Part shown: one piece after another, positions 23,101 to 30,579 of the stretch | How the letters are laid out: each line of letters opens with the position of its first letter | How positions within the stretch are numbered: position 1 is the stretch's first letter | NCBI GenBank assembly: GCA_007922225.1 | Contig: ML679970.1 | Location: forward strand, 41,682,212-41,746,211 | Origin: Emydura subglobosa | Taxonomy: Eukaryota > Chordata > Testudines > Chelidae | Direction of reading: 5' to 3' | Length of the DNA: 64,000 bases | The notes under the pieces: generated by a model | What the model saw: only the letters and a program-made list of their open reading frames with translations | What the model was told of the DNA's origin: nothing | Database searches by the model: none | Position numbers and translations under genes: made by a program

Positions 23101-26100
23101 AGGGAATCCTGGAAATTCTCTGGCCTGCTTTTGCAGGGGGTCAGAGCAGATGATCAGAGCACTGTGCCTTCTAGCTCAAATGTAAGCATCCATTGATCGC
23201 TGCCTGTCCGGGAGTGGCACAGAGGCACTGTGGGCAGGGACCGTGTCAGGGACAGGAGTGCAATCGCGGAGGAGCGGGGGGGCACCTGGAGGTGGGATCT
23301 GCTGCTGGAGCCTCCTGCATTTTCTGTCGGAGGCTGGACGCTGATTGGTGCGCCAGCCCCACTGTGTGAGTGCCGTGTGTCAGCACCGGGGTGTTAGGAA
23401 CACACCCCCATGCATCAGGTGGGTGCTGCTGGGCAGCGAGTGCCTCCTAGCTCCTGGATCTGCCCAGCAGCTGCTGCAGCTCTTGGTGTCGTGAAATGGT
23501 CTCTCCAGTGATAATGACTGTCGGCCATGCCCCCAGCTGGCGGAGTCCCACCTGCTCTCAGCTTCCTGTGCCCTCAGCCTCCTTCCTCCCCTAGTGCTCA
23601 CCCGCTGGGCCTGGCTCGTGGCTTCCATGGGGCTGGCTGCTACATGATATAAAACCTCTCTTACTCAAAGTCTCTGTGATAACAAGCCGGGGCAAGTTGA
23701 TTCCTGATCCCAGCTTTGATCCTGCCTGTGGGTCTAGGGAGCTGTTCCCTGCTAGGGCTGGGGGCATCCTCAGGGAGAGTCCAGCAGGGTTCTCTCTCTC
23801 TAGACACACCCTTTGCTTGAGGTGTCTGCCTTGTGGAGCTGGGCAGTGAAAGTAGGTGGTTAGCTGGCCTGGCCTCAGGGCAGGTGTGATTAAAGCAGCC
23901 GGGGTATCTGCCGCACCTGTGGGGCAGGGAGCTCATCTGCCTCCCCCGCGCCCCAGCCTGTCTGGCTCACCCAGGCCAAACCAGCAGGATGCCCACCCGG
24001 ACTGAAATCCAGCCGTCCATGGCCTCGCCCCTCTCTTGCTGCGCTGTGAGCCGCTTGCTACATCAGAGTCACTCCTGATGTACACCAGTTCAGGGACCAG
24101 CCTCCAGGCAATGGGACACGGGCTCCACCAAAGCCCATTGTGGTGCTGCTTCTGGGTGCCTGAGCCGGGCCGGGTCAGGGAGTCTCTTCCTGGAGGTGAA
24201 CTCGCCAGGGCAGGGTGGAGAGGACATGCAGGGGAAGCGTGCGCAGCGTGCAGGATCCGCGCCAGTACCCAGTGCTTTCAGAAACCAGGCGGGGAGAGTT
24301 TTGGGAGGCTTGTGGGGGTGATTAGGCCACAGAAGTCATAACTCCCGCAGCAAAGCATTGTGGGTGGCGTGCCAATCGGTCCTGGGCCATGGCCGGGTGG
24401 AGATGCAGCAGGCTGAGGGGAGGGGAGCGGAGCCGGTGTGGGAGTCCCAGCTGTCCCTGGAGGTGGGCTGACTGCAGGCTTCTCTCTCCCGCAGGATGAG
24501 CAGATTGACTGGGAGAAGCCGGTTCTGACCCAGGCTGAGATCGAGCAGAAGATAAAGGAATACAACAGCCAGATCAACAGCAACCTCTTCATGACCCTGG
24601 TGAGGCCTGGGGCGAGATGGGTCGTGGATGGGGCGGGGCAATGAGCTTTAGAACCCAGAGCCCATTCCAGGGGGCACAGGGATCCTGCTCCAGGTCTTCC
24701 CTCCTCCCAGGGGCTGCCCCCAGAGCCCTTTCTATGCTCACTGCCCCATTACCCTGCCCCACTCCCAGCTCTGCCCTGCTCATTCTCGCTCTGGATCTGC
24801 CTCCTCCCAGAACAAAGACGGCTCCTACACTGGCTTCATCAAGGTGCAGCTGAAGCTGATCCGGCCAGTCTCTGTGCCGGCCAGCAAGAAGGCGCCCTCC
24901 ATCCAGGACTCCAAGAAGGCGCCGCGCTCCCAGGCCGTGAAGCGCCGCACGTCCTTCTACCTGCCCAAGGACACGGTCAAGCACCTGCACATCATCTCCC
25001 GCACCCGCGCCAGCGAGGTCATCGAGGCCCTGCTCAAGAAGTTCACGGTGATCGACAACCCCCGCAAGTTCGCCCTCTTCGAGAGAGCAGAGAAGGACGA
25101 GCAAGGTACCCAGCCTCCTGTCCTCTCCTCTCCCCCTCCCTGGGCGCAGTCCCTCCACCGCGCAGTCCCGTATCAACCGGCTTTGACGCCAGCCAGAGCT
25201 ACTCCTGTGGTGTAGATTGCACCCATTACTTAGGGCTTAAGTTTTACCCTGCTACAGTGTCTGCCCCCCTCCCCACAGCGCCCCCTCCTGGGAGAGGCTG
25301 GGGCTGGCACTGGCATAGCTGGGATCTCCTTCCCCTCCTCCCCCCGCAGCCAGGGCTCCTGCCCCTCTCCCTACAGCGCCCCCTGCTGGGAGAGGCTGGG
25401 GCTGCTGTAGATGGGATCTCCCCCCTCCTTCCCCAGCCAGGGCTCCTGCCCTGCCTCCTCCCCTCCCCCCACAGCACCCCCTGCTGGGAGAGGCTGGGGC
25501 TGGCGTAGCTGGAGCTCGTCTGACCCGGGGCTCGGGGGTGCCGTTGCAGTGTACCTGCGGAAGCTCTCGGACGAGGAGCAGCCCCTGCGTCTCCGGCTGC
25601 TGGCTGGCCCCAGCGAGAAGGTCCTCAGCTTTGTTCTGAAGGAGAACGAGACCGGAGAGGTCAACGTGAGTCTGGGAACGGCCTGGTGTGTCGCTAGCCC
25701 GATTGGGAAGCCTCGGGGTTGTGGGGAGGGCGTGACAGCACTGCTTCCTGCTATCTGGCCACCTCCCTCCGAGCGCAGCAACCCGCTCTTCTCCCTGGGG
25801 GGATCATTTGTGTCCCGGCAGGCGGGCACCCCCTTGCCTAGCTTGCCCCTGCAGCAACTTCCCTCCTTAATCTGCTGCAAAAATGGCTCTCTGCTGATTA
25901 TTTCCCTCCCCCCACCAACTCCTTTATAGACCCCGGGGGCATCTGCTTCCTTTGTTCTTCTCCTGCTAATTCCCCCCCCCCCCTCTTCAGACAGGGGCAG
26001 GCAGTATCTTCTCCCAGCTAGAGCAGCCCCTTGTCCCAGAGTGTTTTACTTTGAATAGAGCCTTGTAAGCTGATTGCGCCCTGTTGTGTCTGGCCTGGCG

Positions 26101-26798
26101 GAGACAGACACGACCTGCTGAATCCTGGGGATGCCGCATACGTACAGGCGCTCCCCACCGCACGGCGCCACGTCATAAAATCGTCCGCAATTCAGACGTG
26201 GTACGGACAGAACTCCAGCCCGTCACAGAGGACCAGGGGAAGAAAGGGAGTGAAGGGGGGAAGTCAGCAAGCCCCGCACTTGGGCCGTGGGCCTGGCGGA
26301 GGTAGAAACAGGCGGCTACACCAGAGAGTGTGAGATGGGCACAGTGAGGTGCGGGGCATTGCCCCCCATGGCCATGGGGAGGGAGTTGGAGATCGCTACC
26401 GATTAGGGTGGAGTTTGTGTAAGGCTTGGTCTGCATTGGGCAGTGTTGCTGAAGGGTGCCGGACCGCAGCCCCCTGCTATTCCACGTGTGGTCCCCACAC
26501 AGCCTCCCGCTGCTCATCCAAGCCTGTCACCACCCCCAGGGTTCTGCCAGCGCCCCCAGCCCTGCCCGAGTGCCTAGGTCAGGGGATGGTGCACGCTGCG
26601 GCGCAAGCTCCCGTGGTGACGGCGCCTCTGCCCTCTCGCCCTGCCCTGCAGTGGGACGCCTTCAGCATGCCCGAGCTGCACAACTTCCTGCGCATCCTGC
26701 AGCGCGAGGAGGAGGAGCACGTCCGGCAGATCCTGCAGAAGTACGCCCGCTGCCGCCAGAAGATGCAGGAGGCCCTGACCACCCGCACCCCGGGCTGA
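1644..26798 (+). CDS. RASSF1: RASSF1 isoform A, Ras association domain family member 1 (six coding exons)
   Basis: The coding sequence is join(1644..1983,10003..10127,24495..24599,24811..25105,25550..25665,26652..26798), 1,128 nt and 375 residues; human RASSF1A has 340. The protein is a scaffold that binds Ras-family GTPases and microtubules and activates MST1/2 in Hippo signalling. A C1 zinc finger shows the full pattern H82-x12-C95-x2-C98-x13-C112-x2-C115-x4-H120-x2-C123-x7-C131, with H114 split by the exon 1/2 junction. The Ras-association domain lies at about 200-298 and contains the family stretch RRTSFYLPKD (235-244). A C-terminal SARAH helix at about 330-371 would pair with MST kinases. 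All junctions keep frame with GT/AG ends. The start has G at -3 and +4. The S/TQ site corresponding to human ATM site S131 is T167-Q168. Confidence 0.96.
2284..2330. repeat. Short tandem repeat, 14-bp unit, about three copies
   Basis: The unit gggtgcagagcgct is repeated head to tail just under three times; the last copy diverges to gggtgcagggct. No coding role. Confidence 0.85.
2800..2867 (+). repeat. Turtle-type dispersed repeat fragment
   Basis: Contains 'ggccatagtgggtcagat' followed by 'ggtccatctagtccagtatc' and 'ctgtctgacagtg', a sequence I recognise as a frequent interspersed repeat in turtle and related genomes. The family name is not certain. The copy is short and diverged. Confidence 0.6.
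6240..8230. other. AT-rich intronic stretch without recognised genes
   Basis: Base composition falls well below the GC-rich neighbourhood, with A/T runs at 6301, 8048 and 8069. Short open frames on both strands here have no recognisable family. It may be an old, decayed insertion, but I see no terminal repeats or coding remnants that would name it. Confidence 0.4.
6861..6875 (+). promoter_or_regulatory. CTCF-like site, forward orientation
   Basis: CCACTAGAGGGAGCC matches the core consensus CCASYAGRKGGCRSY at 14 of 15 positions (A instead of C at position 12). Single motif matches are common by chance, so binding is unproven. Confidence 0.4.
8237..8277 (+). repeat. Two identical 19-bp direct repeats with a CRE-like core
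   Basis: ggattgtgatgtcacaagc occurs at 8237-8255 and again at 8259-8277, separated by three bases. Each contains TGATGTCA, one base from a CRE (TGACGTCA). The pair may be part of an older dispersed repeat. Confidence 0.7.
10003..10127 (+). CDS. RASSF1: RASSF1 exon 2 (isoform A)
   Basis: Its first two bases complete H114, then it encodes residues 115-155. The rest of the C1 finger follows (C115, C119, H120, C123, C131), then an acidic linker ending EKDTNV, matching the human ERDTNV. The acceptor is ctctcccccAG and the donor GTAGGA at 10128. It ends in phase 0, as does isoform C exon 1, so both can splice to exon 3. Confidence 0.95.
10190..10272 (-). promoter_or_regulatory. Single copy of the CTCF-core repeat unit
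   Basis: Contains CAGCGCCCCCTGCTGG at 10245-10260, the exact reverse complement of CTCF core CCAGCAGGGGGCGCTG (15 of 15 consensus positions). The flanks (agccagcgctcctgctcccc before, gagaggctgg after) match the unit repeated in tandem at 25.27-25.5 kb, so the site is carried by a dispersed repeat. It lies about 120 bp after exon 2. Confidence 0.6.
11084..11160. repeat. Tandem repeat, about 34-bp unit, two copies
   Basis: The unit is gtttgggaggc followed by gtttggtacccttgtggtaag. Two copies are present, and the second carries an extra gtttgggaggc step. Confidence 0.85.
11291..11485 (+). repeat. tRNA-headed CORE/MIR-type SINE
   Basis: The head 'tctagtggttagagcac' is followed by 'acctgggctcatttc', then the conserved body 'acctcagtttccccctgtg' and 'aaaacaggga', ending near a 'gagcgctagatgag' tail. 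This is the usual order of a full SINE of this class on the plus strand. Confidence 0.8.
11717..11731 (+). promoter_or_regulatory. CTCF-like site, forward orientation
   Basis: CCACTAGGTGGTGAC matches the core consensus at 13 of 15 positions. Binding is unproven. Confidence 0.3.
11755..11830 (+). repeat. SINE 3' tail fragment
   Basis: 'ctgtacagcgcctagcacag' is the conserved 3' region of the turtle CORE/MIR-type SINEs, seen in other copies in this window (49.9 and 47.2 kb). Confidence 0.6.
12839..13020 (+). repeat. Degenerate tRNA-headed SINE
   Basis: The head 'ctggtggttagagcacagg' is clear. The middle is eroded. A tail resembling 'ctgcctcacagggcggctgg' plus 'gaggacaaat' follows, as in MIR-type elements. 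The copy ends at the edge of the isoform C CpG island. Confidence 0.6.
13040..13860 (+). promoter_or_regulatory. RASSF1: CpG-rich promoter of RASSF1 isoform C
   Basis: A second CpG- and GC-rich block, separate from the isoform A island by over 11 kb, surrounds the alternative first exon. In human the 1C transcript also starts from its own CpG island between exon 2 and exon 3. No TATA box is visible. The exact start site is undetermined, probably 13.3-13.65 kb. Confidence 0.7.
13660..13812 (+). CDS. RASSF1: RASSF1 isoform C first coding exon (1-gamma)
   Basis: Encodes 51 residues that replace the C1-finger N-terminus of isoform A. The stretch PSFEMTWSSTTSSGYCSQED and the following SDSELEQYFTARTSL match the human 1C N-terminus almost exactly. 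The donor is GTGAGG (13813) in phase 0, so it splices in frame to exon 3 at 24495: join(13660..13812,24495..24599,24811..25105,25550..25665,26652..26798), 271 residues against 270 in human. Isoform C lacks the zinc finger but keeps the Ras-association and SARAH domains. The start has G at -3. Confidence 0.95.
16369..16590 (+). repeat. SINE with two tRNA-like heads
   Basis: Two heads lie in tandem: 'cctagtggttagagcagagg' with 'gtcaggactcctgggttctg', then 'tctagtggttacaggac' with 'tctgagttctgttcccag'. One body follows: 'ccctgccactgattcacc' and 'catgcctcagtttcccc'. Confidence 0.8.
16900..16960 (-). repeat. SINE head fragment, antisense
   Basis: Read on the minus strand: ggccagtggctacgggg, then ggactggggctcggc and agatctgggctc. 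This resembles the tRNA-like head of the other SINEs but is diverged. Confidence 0.4.
19194..19207. repeat. (GT)7 microsatellite
   Basis: Seven GT dinucleotides, followed by a run of G from 19209. Confidence 0.85.
21371..21578. mobile_element. hAT-type MITE, 208 bp
   Basis: The ends are inverted repeats: CAGTGGTTCCCAGCC on the left, and on the right gttgggaaacactg, whose complement CAGTGTTTCCCAAC matches in all but two positions. Both begin CAG, as hAT elements do. The flanking 8-mers caacagat (21363-21370) and caatagac (21579-21586) agree at 6 of 8 bases, consistent with an aged 8-bp target duplication. Repeated references to 'ccgtggcat/cacacc' inside fit this non-coding family. There is no transposase. 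Confidence 0.75.
22836..22858. repeat. Poly-C tract
   Basis: Fifteen C, one G and seven C. Length in the assembly may be unreliable. Confidence 0.9.
24495..24599 (+). CDS. RASSF1: RASSF1 exon 3 (shared by isoforms A and C)
   Basis: Encodes residues 156-190 of isoform A. The segment AEIEQKIKEYNSQINSNLFM is nearly identical to human. It contains T167-Q168, which corresponds to the ATM target S131-Q in human RASSF1A. The acceptor is tctcccgcAG, the donor GTGAGG, and the exon is phase 0 at both ends. Confidence 0.96.
24811..25105 (+). CDS. RASSF1: RASSF1 exon 4 (Ras-association domain)
   Basis: Encodes residues 191-288 and the first base of V289: NKDGSYTGFIKVQLKL, a lysine- and serine-rich linker, then the core of the Ras-association domain (RRTSFYLPKDTVKHLHIISR, EVIEALLKKF, NPRKFALFER). 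The donor is GTACCC (25106), weak after position +3; frame continuity with exon 5 (completing Val, then YLRKL as in human) supports it. Confidence 0.95.
25106..25549 (+). other. RASSF1: RASSF1 intron 4
   Basis: A short 444-bp intron, more than half of it occupied by the 98-bp tandem repeat listed separately. The acceptor is gccgttgcAG. Confidence 0.9.
25265..25510 (-). repeat. 98-bp tandem repeat with three CTCF-core-like sites
   Basis: Cores lie at 25276-25291, 25374-25389 and 25472-25487, spaced exactly 98 bp. All share 'gggagaggctggggctg' after the core and 'agccagggctcctgcc' before cores two and three. Reverse complements match CTCF consensus CCASYAGRKGGCRSY at 14, 15 and 14 of 15 positions. 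All point to the minus strand. A solo unit lies at 10.19-10.27 kb. Confidence 0.7.
25550..25665 (+). CDS. RASSF1: RASSF1 exon 5 (end of the Ras-association domain)
   Basis: Completes V289 and encodes residues 290-327. The segments YLRKLSDEEQPLRLRLLAGP and KVLSFVLKENETGEVN differ from human at only a few positions. The donor is GTGAGT (25666), phase 0. Confidence 0.96.
26652..26798 (+). CDS. RASSF1: RASSF1 exon 6 (SARAH domain and stop)
   Basis: Encodes residues 328-375 and the TGA stop at 26796. WDAFSMPELHNFLRILQREE leads into a heptad-patterned helix typical of SARAH domains, which dimerise with MST1/2 kinases. The final residues (ALTTRTPG) replace the human ALHACPLG. Confidence 0.96.
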   Translation, partial: WDAFSMPELHNFLRILQREEEEHVRQILQKYARCRQKMQEALTTRTPG

Positions 26799-28130
26799 GC
26801 CGCCCCCACCCTGGACCTGACGCTCCAACCAACACCAGGTGGCGAGGAGAAGAGGTGGCGAGGCCAGGTGGACATGGCTGGATCTGCTCCAGGATTGTGC
26901 TTGGGAGTCGTCGGGAGCTCCTCTGCGGGGAGGCGGGAGGGAGTGTGGGAGGGGGCGGTGGAGGCGTGCATGGCGGGTAGCCCCTTTGGGGGGTCCCCGG
27001 TGCCGCATGAGGCGCGAGTGTGAGCGAGGGCGAGGCTGTGTGCACGGGGGTACTTGCCCATTGTATGTGTGTACGGGCGGGTGCTGCTGGGTTACTGCTG
27101 GGGGCAGTACAGCTGCTCCGAGTCCATCCTCCTGCTAGGGTCTGTCTGTCTTCAAGCCATTGGGCTCCTCTGGGCCTAGCTCTGTCTGGGGATAGATGGA
27201 GGTTCAATGTGGACCCTGATGGCAGCCCGGGACCCCTGTCCTGGGGGGGCAGCGGCCTGCCCTGTGGCTCATCAACCAGGACTGCGAGGCTGCGTGATGA
27301 TGCAGCCAGACCCTCCCTTCCCTGCAGCGATGCGGCCGGCCGTAGGGCACCGAGCTGGCAGGGCTCAGGACTCTCTCTCTGTCCAGCTGCACTCAGGACC
27401 ATCTCTGGGGTGAGCCCCAGGGAATTCCTCCAGGGACCAACGCAGCACTTGAGCCCCTGCCTTTCCAGGATCCCGGTGACCAAAGGTGGCCTTGGTAGAG
27501 GATCAAATCCAAAGGAAGGCCAGGAGGAGCTCCGGTGACTGCCCCAAGGAGGGGTAAAGGGGATCACATGGGGCAAACCCATCCTTGGTGTAGCCTCAAT
27601 GGAGCTGCTGCCAGGGCTGGGTCTGCCTCCGTGGGTATCATGGAGAAGAGGCACCGGGGGCAGTGGCCTGGGAAGGTCCGTCGCGTGAATGGAGGGCCAA
27701 TACCCCACCACCTTGTCCCCAGCAGGCTCGGTGCGTCCCACTGGGAGCACGGGCCACTAGCGATGGTGAGAGGAGAGCACTGGAGGGCGAGGGATGGCAG
27801 CCCTGGACTTGGAAGGGCACTGCCAACCTTCCCTGGAGGAGCAGCAGCCCCCCTGTGCCCAGGGGCTGGGGAACTGGTGTGTGGCCAAGCAGCCGAGCCG
27901 CTCCCCATGAGTGCATGGGAACGGAGGCTGGGCGAATGCACCCAAGAGGCTCCCTTTGCAGAGGGGCCTCCCTTTGGGATTTGAGGTTTGTTTCTTTTCA
28001 GTGAATGTTTTTGAAATCGACTCTGTTGAATGTCCTGAGCTTCCGGGGGCACCGCGCTCCCTGGAGGCTTGGCCTGTGTGTGGTGCTGGCTCTATGTGGA
28101 TCAATAAACGATTCAGGGGCAAGATTGGCC
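26799..28130 (+). other. RASSF1: RASSF1 3' UTR
   Basis: About 1.3 kb from the stop to just after the poly(A) signal. GC-rich in its first half, which creates long spurious open frames on the minus strand. Confidence 0.7.
28103..28108 (+). terminator. RASSF1: Poly(A) signal of RASSF1
   Basis: AATAAA within 'ggatcaataaacgattcagg', followed by a GT-rich 'ggtgctctttgtatc' from 28130. It is the first canonical signal after the stop. Confidence 0.75.
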
Positions 28131-29499
28131 TGGTGCTCTTTGTATCTTCGGAGCTGGTTTCGAGCCTAGAATGACCACCCTCTGGGCAAGCTCCTATCGG
28201 CAGCGGTAAGCACCAGCCCTTGGGACGAGAGGGGAGATTGGCCCCCATGCCTCAGCCAGTCCTTGGCGTGACCGGGGCAAGGGCAGTTTGTCCGTCTCCC
28301 GCTGTGAGCTGGGAGGTGAAGGGTCCTCCCCTTCCTCCTTTCTTTGCTGCTTGTCCTCCATTTTTCAAACGGGAATCAGGCGCTGAGAGGGACTTGCCTG
28401 GGGGTGGATGGTGGCACTTCACAAGGGTGTGCACACGTGTGACTTCCCTCACTTCACCCAAAGCAAAAAAAAACAAACCCCAAAACTCTTCACTGCTGTA
28501 GTTGTGTCCTAGCTCTACCCCTGTTCCCACACAATCAGCCATAGACCCCCAAGCTCCTGAGCCTATTCCCCCCATCCCCCGGCAGCCTTCCCCAATGCTT
28601 TGCACTGGTCAGCTACAGCAGGAGAAACTGGCAAAGCCTCCTACGGGTGCACCAGTTGAGATTCCCATGCTACACTCGAGGGGGAGACAGAGGGGGAAGG
28701 ATCATTCAACCACAGGGGTGCAAACTGACCTCACCCAACCCTGCCCATCTCTACCTCCTGCTCCCTCCACAACTTCCACTGGCTGCCACGCATAGCTCTG
28801 CCCACATCTTCCACCTAGACCCGTGACCAGCGCTGAAGTGACCTAGGGGCCAGCTGCCTGTGAGTTTGTTATTCAGTCCCAGTCCAGGCAATGCTTTCCT
28901 CTTGGGGGGAATTCTTTTGTATATTGCACTGCACTCTCCCTTGCAAGCTGAATGCTGTGGCTGGAGGCTGCCCTACTGGGGGGTGGGGTGTGTGTGTGTG
29001 TCCCTGTTTGGTCTGACAGAATTGGATTCACAGTCACTGCAATTTGCTGAGCCATGAGCCGGTTGGCCCACTACAGTAGCCCAAGCTGTGTGAGCAATGG
29101 GGCAACCTGCAAGGACTCAGGCAGTCGTCTCACACTGCGAGTTACGCACCACGCCACCTGTGTACCCTCCTACCGCAGGCACATAGAAAGCAGGTCCCTG
29201 GGCCAGAGATGCACCCATCTTCCAGGGACCCACCCTTAGAGGAAGAAACGTGCAAACATATGAAATAATAAATTACATCACTATGCTGCCATTCACCCTG
29301 CATGAGCCCAGACCCCTTTCGAAACACAAGACTCATTTCCCCTGTCCCTGAAATGCAGCCACCTCTGGGGTGGAGCATGGCACTCTCAAACTACCCATGG
29401 CAATGCTTTGCACCAATGTAGATCAGGAAGTGACGCTGAAGGGCTGCATAATCAGCTTGCTGGGAGGGCATCCCCTACCTCTACCCTTCCTCTACGCCC
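28131..29499. other. Intergenic DNA between RASSF1 and TUSC2
   Basis: No coding exon or tRNA is seen. A short GT microsatellite lies at 28988-29001 and an A-rich run at 28465. CpG content rises towards 29.5 kb. The RASSF1-TUSC2 gap here is about 2.2 kb. Confidence 0.6.
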
Positions 29500-30156
29500 A
29501 GCTGCTCCCCACCCTGGCTGCTCAGCCTGGCGACAGAACCCCTGCCTCTGCCGTGCCTGCAGAACCCGTGTAGCTGCGGAGGGCTGGGTGGAGTGGACCC
29601 GGCTGCCAGCCCCGCTGGGTTCCTGAGCATGGCAGGGAAGGGCTCGGTGCTGTTGGCCACGTGGCAGGCAGCGCCAGCCGGAGGAGGAATCTCTCTCGGA
29701 CGCACGCTGCCAGCCAGGCGGATTTGGGGGGACCCTGGCACCAATGGACCGTTGCCGCGGTGCTGCTTCCCTGGCCCGACTCCCGCCCCCTCCCAGCTTC
29801 TGTCCCTGGGAAAACGAGTGAGTCAGGGCCAGGGATCAGTGCCGCGGCCAGGCCGGGCTCCAGCTGTGCCCCTCTCCCGCCCGCCTCCCGCAGGCCGGGG
29901 CTCTCTGCCGGGTGGGGGAACCAGAGCAGGCGCGCTGCCCTGCCCAGGCCGGAGGTAGGAGGGGAGGGGAGGGCTGGGCTGAGCCACCCCGGGGCAGGTG
30001 CCAACAGGTCATGGAGGGGGGGGCAGAGAGGCCCTCCCCTGAATACGCCAGGCTCTGCTCCCCCTTCTCCCCGCCCCCGAGTAGTGTGTGCCGGCGGGAG
30101 GGGCAAAGGCAGTGTGGAGCAGGGGGCGGGGCTCTGTGTGACCGGGGGCGGAGCCG

Positions 30157-30168
30157 TGAGTCACGTGA
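30157..30168. promoter_or_regulatory. TUSC2: Overlapping AP-1 site and palindromic E-box
   Basis: TGAGTCACGTGA contains TGAGTCA (AP-1) overlapping by three bases with TCACGTGA, the palindrome bound by USF and MiT/TFE bHLH-zip factors. Confidence 0.55.
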
Positions 30169-30316
30169 CCTGCTGCCCCAAGCCGCGCCACGAGGAGGGG
30201 GCGGAGTCTCCCCGAGGAGCCCCGCCCATCGCCGGCTCCCCGCTCATACGTGACGCGGCTCGCCGCGCCGCCCCTTCCCCTGGGGCGCGTGTGCGTGACG
30301 CAGCCACCCCGCGCGG

Positions 30317-30325
30317 CCGGAAGTG
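30317..30325 (+). promoter_or_regulatory. TUSC2: ETS-family site
   Basis: CCGGAAGTG, a full ETS/GABPA consensus, lies about 100 bp before the TUSC2 start codon, as in many housekeeping promoters. Confidence 0.55.
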
Positions 30326-30424
30326 GTGTCGGCCGGGCGGCGCTCGTCGGTTGCTGGGATCCGCGGAGGCGCCGGCCGGCTCCCGCCCCTCCCCCCCCCC
30401 CCGGGCCATGCTCCCGCCCTGAGC

Positions 30425-30579
30425 ATGGGCGCCAGCGGCTCCAAAGCCCGCGGCCTCTGGCCCTTCGCCTCCCCCGGGCCCGGCGGCGGCAGCGGCTCCG
30501 AGGTCCCCGGCGGGGAGCAGGCCCTGGCCCGGGCGCGCGTCTCCCGCAGCGCCTCCCCCTTCGTCTTCACCCGCCGCGG
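30425..30579 (+). CDS. TUSC2: TUSC2 exon 1
   Basis: Encodes residues 1-51 and two bases of G52, including the myristoylation start and the Gly/Pro-rich segment. The donor is GTAGGG at 30580. Without splicing the frame hits a stop (TAG at 30581) immediately, which supports the junction. Confidence 0.94.

Larger units (their letters stand above)
10128..24494 (+). other. RASSF1: RASSF1 intron between exons 2 and 3
   Basis: A 14.4-kb intron that holds the isoform C promoter and first exon (about 13.05-13.81 kb), several SINEs, a hAT-type MITE at 21.4 kb, a 15-base C run at 22,836-22,850 and a GT microsatellite at 19,194. The stretches 14.0-16.3, 17-21.3 and 21.6-24.4 kb show no coding exon I can recognise. 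Confidence 0.85.

Noticed and set aside
26662..27750. 362-codon open frame on the minus strand
   Set aside because: It overlaps RASSF1 exon 6 and 3' UTR in antisense. The composition is Pro/Ser/Arg/Gly-rich, as expected from GC-rich DNA without stops, and no domain is recognisable.
29661..30422. 253-codon plus-strand frame just before TUSC2
   Set aside because: It ends three bases before the TUSC2 start and lies in the promoter CpG island. No homology; better explained as non-coding.
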